NCBI GenBank assembly: GCA_022819825.1
Contig: JAJEGM010000029.1
Location: 1 to 33,532, forward strand
Length of the DNA: 33,532 nt
Direction: 5' to 3'
Source: Acidimicrobiia bacterium
GTDB lineage: Bacteria > Actinomycetota > Acidimicrobiia > Acidimicrobiales > Bin134
Positions 25,014 through 30,922 of the stretch are shown one piece after another; within the stretch, counting starts at the first letter, position 1, and each line of letters begins with the position of its first letter. A model generated the notes under the pieces. That model was not told the origin of the DNA. It did no database searches and saw nothing but the letters and a program-made list of their open reading frames with translations. The position numbers were made by a program, and so were the translations under genes.

Positions 25014-25113
25014 CTTGAGTTGACCCTAGAGGTTGGGGCCTGAAAAACCTGAGTCGGCGGGTAATCGCCCAGATCGGGAGAAGTGTCGGCTCTGGCCATG
25101 TAGTGTCACCGCC

Positions 25114-25551
25114 GTGTTGGAGATCCCCATTGTCCGCAGCCGCCCTGACCTGCCATTTCCCCGCTACGCCACCGAGGGCGATGCTGGGGCCGACCTCGTG
25201 GCCAGCGAAGACGTTGAGCTGGCTCCAGGAGGTGGCCGAGGCCTGGTGCCCACCGGCACGTTCATCGCCATCCCCGAGGGATATGCCGGGTTTGTGCAGC
25301 CCCGAAGCGGGTTGGCGCTGCGCCATGGGGTCACCTGTTTGAACACGCCGGGGCTGATCGATTCCGGCTATCGAGGCGAGTTGAAGGTGCTGTTGGTGAA
25401 CACCGACCCGGCCGAGCCGTTCACTGTGCGCCGCGGCGATCGGATCGCCCAGCTTGTGTTGCAAAAGGTGGAGCAGGCCGACTTCGTGGAAGTGGAGGAG
25501 CTGCCCCCGTCTTCACGGGGATCGGGAGGATTCGGCTCTACTGGGGCCTAA
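25114..25551 (+). CDS. dut: dUTP diphosphatase
   Basis: The 145-residue homotrimeric enzyme converts dUTP to dUMP and keeps uracil out of DNA. All five motifs are visible: [35 protein letters not shown] and the P-loop-like [13 protein letters not shown] 25114 is preferred to the earlier start at 25033. TAGTGT lies 7 nt before it and no ribosome site is seen, so it is likely leaderless. The last bases of the stop overlap the antisense stop of the RsbW-like gene. Confidence 0.95.
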   Translation: MLEIPIVRSRPDLPFPRYATEGDAGADLVASEDVELAPGGGRGLVPTGTFIAIPEGYAGFVQPRSGLALRHGVTCLNTPGLIDSGYRGELKVLLVNTDPAEPFTVRRGDRIAQLVLQKVEQADFVEVEELPPSSRGSGGFGSTGA

Positions 25552-25910
25552 GCCGACTTCTGAAGCCAAAGACGGTGCTCGTCGGGGTCGAGCTTCCACG
25601 AGTCCACCAGCGATCCGGCGGAAGACTCGAAACGGTCGATTCTGTCGTGGGGGATCGGCTTATCTCCCCGCTGGTCAAGCTGGGCTTCCACGGTCACGAT
25701 GCCCGCTTTGCTCTGGAAGTCGAATGCCATGGTTCCGTCGGACTGCTCTGGGTCGAGCAGCAGCAACACTGCCTCCTTGATGACCCGGCTGAGGTTGGCG
25801 ATGTCGTCGGAAGAGAATCCCTGATGGTCGGCCGCGTGGATGGCGGCGATCTCAGCCATGCGGCCGTACCCTTGAGCCGCGGGCACCTCGACTCTCACGC
25901 CGCCGCTCAC
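25548..25910 (-). CDS. RsbW-like ATP-binding (anti-sigma/serine-kinase type) protein
   Basis: The protein of about 120 residues starts [18 protein letters not shown] and has a GHKL-type helix ([18 protein letters not shown]), then a [22 protein letters not shown] strand. The pattern matches the small RsbW-like proteins of Acidimicrobiia that regulate sigma factors. The usual N-box Asn is not evident (KEAVLLLL), so ATP binding may be weak. No sigma factor or anti-sigma antagonist is next to it. The start is uncertain. GTG 25910 follows an eight-codon ORF (25942-25916) by 5 nt, and TACTCT is just upstream of that ORF. Confidence 0.65.
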   Translation of the reverse strand: MSGGVRVEVPAAQGYGRMAEIAAIHAADHQGFSSDDIANLSRVIKEAVLLLLDPEQSDGTMAFDFQSKAGIVTVEAQLDQRGDKPIPHDRIDRFESSAGSLVDSWKLDPDEHRLWLQKSA

Positions 25911-26015
25911 GGTCGTCAGTCGGCGGTCTTCGCCGGTTCCATGTTCTGAGAGTACCAACCAAGCAACAAGACATTGAAAAAAGAGTGCGGGGAGCGCGGC
26001 ATATATCCTGACTCG

Positions 26016-26795
26016 ATGCTTCGAGTCGGCCTGATTGGCTGTGGGGCCATCGGCTCCGTGGTGGCCCGGGAACTGTCGCAAGGGGCAGTACACGAGGTGG
26101 AGCTGACCGCAGTTCTCGATCCTGTTGTCCGTCATCCCCTGAGTGTGGATGATCGGGAATCGCTGCTGTCCCGATCGGATGTGGTGGTGGAAGCCGCTGG
26201 CCATGCCGCCCTCCGCGAGCACGGGGTGGCGGTGCGGGAAGCAGGCACCGACCTGCTGGTGGTGAGCATCGGAGCATTGGCCGATGGAGACCTAGAGGCT
26301 CGGTTGCGACAGGCCGAGGGCGGGCGACTGTTTCTGTGTACCGGGGCCATTGGCGGCTTCGACATCCTGCGAGCAGCCATGCTCTTTGGGCCGTTGGAGG
26401 AGGTGGCCATCACCAGCACCAAGCCTGCGATGGCCCTCAGTCGCCCGTGGATGGACGAGACGATTCAGGATGCGCTGGCCCACGGTACCGAGCCGGTGAC
26501 GGTATTCGACGGCCCAGCCCGGGAGGCGTGTGCCCTCTTTCCGGAATCGGCCAACGTGACCGCCACCTTGTCGCTGGCCACCGTCGGGTTCGACCACGTG
26601 CGGGTGCAGATGGTGGGCGATCCGGCGGCCGCTCGGGTGCGCCACGTAGTGACCGCCTCAGGAGAGGCGGGCACCTACGAGCTGTCGTTCGAGAATGCCG
26701 CCTCTCCCGACAACCCCCGCACCAGCGCGGTCACCGCCTATTCGGTGCTTCGGGCGGTGGGCGACTTGCGTCGGCCCTCAGTGTCTTTCCTCTAA
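26016..26795 (+). CDS. L-aspartate dehydrogenase family protein
   Basis: The 259-residue enzyme has an N-terminal NAD(P)-binding GCGAIG (8-13) and the family motif SANVTATLSLATVGFDHVRVQMVGDP, which forms the AspDH catalytic domain. It interconverts L-aspartate and iminoaspartate/oxaloacetate plus ammonia with NAD(P), and can feed NAD biosynthesis. The start ATG 26016 was preferred to 25974 because it begins with the dinucleotide-binding strand. TATATC (26002-26007) sits 8 nt before it. An ammonium transporter follows 9 nt downstream, suggesting linked function. Confidence 0.88.
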   Translation: MLRVGLIGCGAIGSVVARELSQGAVHEVELTAVLDPVVRHPLSVDDRESLLSRSDVVVEAAGHAALREHGVAVREAGTDLLVVSIGALADGDLEARLRQAEGGRLFLCTGAIGGFDILRAAMLFGPLEEVAITSTKPAMALSRPWMDETIQDALAHGTEPVTVFDGPAREACALFPESANVTATLSLATVGFDHVRVQMVGDPAAARVRHVVTASGEAGTYELSFENAASPDNPRTSAVTAYSVLRAVGDLRRPSVSFL

Positions 26796-26804
26796 GCTGA
26801 AGCG

Positions 26805-28073
26805 ATGGTTGACCTGCCGGACCAGTTTGTCTTCAACACCTTTGCCTTTTTGATCTGGGGTGCATTGGTGATGTGGATGTGTGCGGGCTTCACAATGCTG
26901 GAGTCCGGCGCGGTCCGCACCAAGAACGCCTCCATGATCTGCCTCAAGAACATCGGCATCTACTCCATCGCGGGCCTGGCGTATTTCATCGTTGGCTACA
27001 ACCTCATGTACGTAGACGTGGGGGACCTCATCGGCACCTTCGACTTCCTCTACGGGCCGTCAGGTGCCGAGAAAGCCCTGCTCAACGGGGACGAGAGCGC
27101 GGTGGGCAGCGTGGTGGACAACGGCTATGCGGTTATGTCCGACTGGTTCTTCCAGATGGTCTTCGTGGCCACCGCCGCATCCATCGTGTCCGGGGCCATT
27201 GCCGAGCGCATCAAGATGTGGTCGTTCTTTGCGTTCACCCTCGTGTTGACCGCATTCATCTATCCCATCGTGGGTTCCTGGACCTGGGGAGGCGGCTGGC
27301 TGGCCCAAGAGGGGTTCCAGGACTTCGCCGGCTCCACCATCGTCCACGGCACTGGCGGTTGGGCCGCCTTGGCCGGAGTGCTGGTGGTGGGCCCCCGGCT
27401 GGGCAAGTTCAAAGCAGACGGCAGCGTGAAGTCCACCCCGCCCTCCAACGTGTTGGTGGTGACGCTGGGGGTGTTCATCTTGTGGCTCGGCTGGTTCGGA
27501 TTCAACGGTGGTTCCCAGCTCGCGCTGGGCACCCCGGGCGATGCGGTGGCGATGACCATCGTGTTGGTCAACACAAATCTGGCCGCCGCGGCCGGCGTGA
27601 TTGCCGCCCTGGCCGTCTCCCGTTCGATCTTGGGGAGGATCGACCTCTTCGCAGGCCTCAATGGGGCCATCGCCGGACTGGTTGCCATAACCGCCGGCCC
27701 CACCATGGTGGACCACTGGTGGGCGATGATCATCGGCGCCATCGGCGGTCTGCTCTGCACCATCGCCATCAAGGTGCTGGAGATAGTCAAGGTGGACGAT
27801 GTGGTCGGCGCCATTCCCGCCCACCTCGTTGCCGGCATTTGGGGAACCCTGGCCGTGACCATCGCGGCCGGCGGCCGATTCCACATTCAGCTTCTGGGCA
27901 TCGTGTCCATCGGGGCGTTTGTTTTCATCGCCTCCTTGGTGGTGTGGAAAGTGCTGGACATGGTGATGGGCCTGCGGGTGTCAACCGACGTCGAGCGCAT
28001 GGGCCAAGACGTGGCCGAGCTCGGCATCGAGGCGTACCCCGAGTTCGTGCTGATGCCCGAAGAGTTGGACTAA
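26805..28073 (+). CDS. Ammonium transporter (Amt/MEP family)
   Basis: The 422-residue protein has about eleven TM helices and the family signatures GFTMLESG(A)VRTKNASMICLKN, DFAGSTIVHGTGGWAALAG (pore His), and DDVVGAIPAHLVAGIWGTL (second pore His). The residues that recruit and dehydrate ammonium are present (WFFQMVF). The C-terminal tail (STDVERMGQDVAELG) is the usual contact for GlnK, but no glnK is adjacent. It lies 9 nt after the aspartate dehydrogenase gene and is almost certainly co-transcribed. Confidence 0.95.
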   Translation: MVDLPDQFVFNTFAFLIWGALVMWMCAGFTMLESGAVRTKNASMICLKNIGIYSIAGLAYFIVGYNLMYVDVGDLIGTFDFLYGPSGAEKALLNGDESAVGSVVDNGYAVMSDWFFQMVFVATAASIVSGAIAERIKMWSFFAFTLVLTAFIYPIVGSWTWGGGWLAQEGFQDFAGSTIVHGTGGWAALAGVLVVGPRLGKFKADGSVKSTPPSNVLVVTLGVFILWLGWFGFNGGSQLALGTPGDAVAMTIVLVNTNLAAAAGVIAALAVSRSILGRIDLFAGLNGAIAGLVAITAGPTMVDHWWAMIIGAIGGLLCTIAIKVLEIVKVDDVVGAIPAHLVAGIWGTLAVTIAAGGRFHIQLLGIVSIGAFVFIASLVVWKVLDMVMGLRVSTDVERMGQDVAELGIEAYPEFVLMPEELD

Positions 28074-28132
28074 TAGCCCAGCTTCAATGAATCAGGTGCG
28101 GTGTTCCGGAGGGTTGATCCGGTTCTGACCGA

Positions 28133-28882
28133 TCAGGTGCAGGGTTCGGCCGGGGCCACGGTGGGCAGTCGACCGGCCCGCATGGAGGTGACCGAGGTGC
28201 CGTCGGTCTCGAAGATCACCCGATAGTCCACGTCTGGCTCATCCACCGGGACGAATTGGATCGAGTTCCCACTGCCGTCGGCATAGGGGGTGACCACCAG
28301 CCGTTCCCCGAACAGCTCGTGGAGCTGGGCCTCGGTGCTGCCCACGCTGGCCCCCGACCGGGTGGTGATGCTCGGGTTGGTCACGTCCACCCGCTCGATG
28401 GAGCTGTTGTAGATCGTGACCACCACTCCCGAGGGCCCATTGGCCGGGGCAAGCAGGTAGCAGCGGGGGGTGCCGTCTTCTGGGCCGCCGGCCCACAGGG
28501 TGGGGAGCGACTGGGCTGCCTCTTCGGGGGTCATGCCGAAGAACATCGACCCGAGTCCCGCGGTGGTGAGCTTGTCGGAACTGCTGAAAGCGGGATCGCT
28601 GAGGTCAACAGGCTCGGGCGCCTCAATCGGTTCAGCAGTCGAGATGGGGATCGGCGTGGGTTCATCGACGGGAGCAGGTGTGGGCTCCTCAACCGATTCG
28701 GTTGCGGGCTCATCCTCGACGGGTTCCTCAACGGGGCTTTCTTCAACCGGGGCCGGTGTGGACACTGGTGCTGGTGCTTCTGTGGCGGCGGGCTCTGGGG
28801 TGGCATCCTCCGTCGTGTCGTCGTTCCCGCAGGCCGCGAAGAACAGAACCAATATGGCAACCAAAGCAATCGATCGACGCAT
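28133..28882 (-). CDS. Uncharacterised lipoprotein with Pro/Glu-rich linker
   Basis: The 249-residue protein has a signal peptide with lipobox FFAAC (C18), followed by a long linker of Pro, Glu, Ala and Thr (about 25-95). The remaining globular domain (about 100-249) contains LGSMFFGMTPEEAAQSLP, CYLLAPANGPSGVVVTIYN and a YRVIFETDGTSVTSMRAG strand pair. It has two non-lipid cysteines that could bond. I do not recognise the family. The gene is downstream of tRNA-Lys on the same strand and converges on amt. Confidence 0.7.
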   Translation of the reverse strand: MRRSIALVAILVLFFAACGNDDTTEDATPEPAATEAPAPVSTPAPVEESPVEEPVEDEPATESVEEPTPAPVDEPTPIPISTAEPIEAPEPVDLSDPAFSSSDKLTTAGLGSMFFGMTPEEAAQSLPTLWAGGPEDGTPRCYLLAPANGPSGVVVTIYNSSIERVDVTNPSITTRSGASVGSTEAQLHELFGERLVVTPYADGSGNSIQFVPVDEPDVDYRVIFETDGTSVTSMRAGRLPTVAPAEPCT

Positions 28883-28918
28883 GGCTTCAGCGTAGTAGGC
28901 CGAGCGATAGGTGTCTTG

Positions 28919-28991
28919 TAGGCCGCCTGGGACTCGAACCCAGCACCTTGAGATTAAAAGTCTCCTGCTCTACCTGATGAGCTAGCGGCCC
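28919..28991 (-). tRNA. tRNA-Lys(TTT)
   Basis: Minus-strand cloverleaf with a GGGCCGC/GCGGCCT acceptor, loop CTTTTAA (anticodon TTT) and GGTTCGAGTCC T-arm. The first acceptor pair is G-U, and the outer anticodon stem pair (G-A) is a mismatch. CCA is not encoded. Confidence 0.93.
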
Positions 28992-29043
28992 GCCGTCACT
29001 GTATCGCCCAGACCCATTGTTGCGGTCGGTAATATGCCGCTCA

Positions 29044-29223
29044 GTGGAAGCCTGGGAAGCCCTGCTAAGCGACGTGGAAAGCGAGTTGATCGACGTGGAG
29101 GCGGTGCTCGCTGATCTCGACGACCTCGATGCATTGCGCCATCGGGTTCACGCCGCCCAGGCCGACGGAAGCATCGACCAGCGTCCCGTGCTCCAGCGCT
29201 GCGCTGAACTGATTCAGAGCTGA
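29044..29223 (+). CDS. Small acidic helical protein, hypothetical
   Basis: The 59-residue product (VEAWEALLSDVESELIDVEA at the start) is acidic and predicted helical or coiled-coil. I do not recognise it. GTG 29044 is 8 nt after TAATAT (29030-29035), fitting a leaderless start, and it is divergent from tRNA-Lys. It could be a chance ORF, but the codon use looks coding. Confidence 0.45.
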   Translation: MEAWEALLSDVESELIDVEAVLADLDDLDALRHRVHAAQADGSIDQRPVLQRCAELIQS

Positions 29224-29331
29224 TCCAGCTACTTCTGATCCGCTACGGGGCCAACGTCGCCTGGTTGCCTGGGTGGTTTTGCCTCATCCTCTAGACTTCA
29301 GATCGAGATCGCTGGTGATTGTCGCAGCGCC

Positions 29332-30414
29332 TTATGCGGCTTGCCGTCGAGGAGGCGTGGCGGTTGATCTGCCGACTTCGCCGATTTCGGGCTCACCCGT
29401 TTTCGTGGGGATCTGGCTTTTGAGGTGTTGGGCGGCGGGGGTGTGTTGGGCTTGGATGCGTCGTGCGTAGTGGGCAGCGGTCTGGGGAGTGTGCCATCGG
29501 CCGGCGAGCATGAGTCCGCCCAAGTCGGTGCCTGAGGCGATGAGGTCTTGGGCCATGCCCACCCGCGGGGAGTGGGTGGAGATTCCGGCGGGGTCGATGC
29601 CGGCGGCTTTTGCTGCGGCCTTGATGCGCCGACGGGCGGTGCTGGGCGAGAAAGCGAAAATGCGGGTGTCGGGATCGGAGCCTGCTGGCCTCAGGCGTTC
29701 GAGGGCCTGCGCTGCGTATTCGGAAATGGGAACGGCTGCGCCTTCGCCGGTCTGGTCGGTTTTGGAGCGGTCGATCCATATCGTGGCCAGCCCTTCGCCC
29801 TCGGGGCGTTCAAAATCCCCCCAGGTCAGGGCCAACAGCTCTGCGCATCTCAAGGCGGCGTCGTGGGCGACGGCGACCATGGCGATGTCGATGTCGGCGC
29901 GCTTTTGAGCTTGTTCGCGAGATTCCAGCCTCCCGCCGGGCTGGTTGCGCCTCGGTGCCGGGGCGGCGTAAGCGACTTGTTGTACGTGCTCCCAGCGCAG
30001 CGGGCTGGCCTGGCGGGTGGTGACGCCCCGTTCAGCGGCATCCCGAGCCAGCCCGGCCAGAACGAGCCGCACCCGCAGGTCGCGGGCCGGGTTGGTCCCC
30101 CGCTTGCCGCGGAATTCGAAGGCGACGGCGGCCAAATAGGTACGCAGGGTGGTCGGCTTCTTCCCTTCCATATGGAGGCTGACCAGCCAGCGCAGAATGT
30201 CCTCGACGGTCGGGGCTGATACCGGCCGCCCGCTGGCGTCCGCCCAGCGTGCCCAGCTGTTCCATCCGGTTTTGTAGGTCTTGCGGGTGTTGGCGGACAG
30301 CGCCGCGGTTTCGGCCTGAGCTATCAGCCCATCCGCGCAGCAAAAGCTCCGGCCAGCACTGCCGCCTGAGCCGCTATGCGAGCACATGGCCTGGGGGGGG
30401 GGGGGGTGCTTCAT
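29332..30414 (-). CDS. Tyrosine recombinase (XerC/D, integrase-type)
   Basis: The 360-residue protein (from ATG 30414) has an N-terminal SAM-like core-binding domain (about 30-125), with ANTRKTYKTGWNSWARW and TLRTYLAAVAFEF. The catalytic domain follows with R189 (DAALRCAELL), K218 (RSKTDQTGEG), H281-x-x-R284 (HSPRVGMAQDL), H308 (GRWHTP) and Y316. It has a Pro/Arg-rich tail. The start is uncertain. A G14 tract (C14 on this strand, 30393-30406) lies between ATG 30414 and the later ATG 30387. The 5' end faces two inverted core-like sites. It may act on those sites, or it may be an integrase of a mobile element. Confidence 0.88.
   Translation of the reverse strand: MKHPPPPQAMCSHSGSGGSAGRSFCCADGLIAQAETAALSANTRKTYKTGWNSWARWADASGRPVSAPTVEDILRWLVSLHMEGKKPTTLRTYLAAVAFEFRGKRGTNPARDLRVRLVLAGLARDAAERGVTTRQASPLRWEHVQQVAYAAPAPRRNQPGGRLESREQAQKRADIDIAMVAVAHDAALRCAELLALTWGDFERPEGEGLATIWIDRSKTDQTGEGAAVPISEYAAQALERLRPAGSDPDTRIFAFSPSTARRRIKAAAKAAGIDPAGISTHSPRVGMAQDLIASGTDLGGLMLAGRWHTPQTAAHYARRIQAQHTPAAQHLKSQIPTKTGEPEIGEVGRSTATPPRRQAA
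30393..30406. repeat. G14 homopolymer tract at the recombinase start
   Basis: Fourteen consecutive G residues (C on the coding strand) encode H-P-P-P-P-Q directly after ATG 30414. The current length keeps the frame. A one-base change would put translation from 30414 (or TTG 30456) out of frame, leaving only the weakly placed ATG 30387. Confidence 0.85.
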
Positions 30415-30493
30415 CGCCGGTTTCCTAGCCGAAATCCACAACCCGACTCTAACCAAAAACCCAAAAGACCCGCCGAAGCGGAAACGCTCCTCG

Positions 30494-30519
30494 CGACGGA
30501 TAAATGCCGTTATTGCTTA
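30494..30519 (+). other. Recombinase core-like site, left copy
   Basis: Arms CGACGGATAA and TTATTGCTTA flank the centre ATGCCG (30504-30509). The first 20 bp match 19 of 20 bases of the right copy read on the opposite strand, and the centre is identical. The right arm is degenerate. Arm-6-bp-arm with ATAA/TTAT next to the centre is the layout of dif-type tyrosine recombinase sites. Confidence 0.6.
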
Positions 30520-30543
30520 GCTCAGGTTGAGAATGCTTGTCAA
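30514..30543 (-). promoter_or_regulatory. Putative outward promoter inside the flanked segment
   Basis: On the minus strand TTGACA (30543-30538), an 18-nt spacer and a weak TAAGCA (30519-30514) point toward the recombinase gene. The -35 is perfect and the -10 is poor. The whole element is inside or touching the left site, so an inversion would turn it toward the exported protein gene. Confidence 0.4.
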
Positions 30544-30838
30544 CCCATGCCCGGACGCGAGCCCGCACAGCGATGCTCTCGAATAGGCGACTGTCTGCTT
30601 GACCTGCCAAAACCGCTTCGCAACCAGATGGGCGCGCCCGTCAGGAAAGGAGGGATCCTGTCGCAGGGACAGCGCCGATCGGCTCGGGGCTGGTATCGGT
30701 CCAGCGGTCGCCGTGCCCTCAGATGCAAGGGAATCCGATTATCTGCTTGCCGGTCATAGTCCCGCGAATCTCTAGATGGGCGGGGTTTTCACACCCGTAC
30801 TTGCAGCGATCCCATCCGGATCGACAGGGGCTTGGACA
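30520..30838. other. Non-coding segment between two inverted core-like sites
   Basis: No credible gene is present in this stretch. It contains a CTGTC/GACAG hairpin (around 30660-30680), and a TTGGAC (30832-30837) near the right edge that would face the exported protein gene. It is the candidate invertible segment. Confidence 0.55.
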
Positions 30839-30864
30839 CGGCGGATAACGGCATTTATCCGCCG
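30839..30864 (-). other. Recombinase core-like site, right copy, perfect palindrome
   Basis: Read on the minus strand, the arms CGGCGGATAA and TTATCCGCCG are perfect 10-bp inverted repeats around the centre ATGCCG (30854-30849). The copy is in inverted orientation to the left copy. An operator for a dimeric regulator is the alternative, but the identity of the asymmetric centre in both copies favours strand exchange. Confidence 0.6.
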
Positions 30865-30922
30865 AATATCCGAACTCTCAGGAGATAGGAAAACTCGACC
30901 TAGCCCGAGGGGAGCCACCAAG

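Noticed and set aside
25548..26222. 224-residue version of the RsbW-like protein
   Set aside because: The extra N-terminus runs through the promoter and start of the divergent aspartate dehydrogenase gene and has no family match.
28919..28991. tRNA-Lys as attachment site of an element
   Set aside because: The recombinase lies on the 5' side of the tRNA, and I found no repeat of the tRNA 3' end elsewhere in the window.
30494..30864. Integron attI/attC sites
   Set aside because: The GTTRRRY core is not matched, and the recombinase has no evident integron-specific insertion; dif-like core sites fit better.
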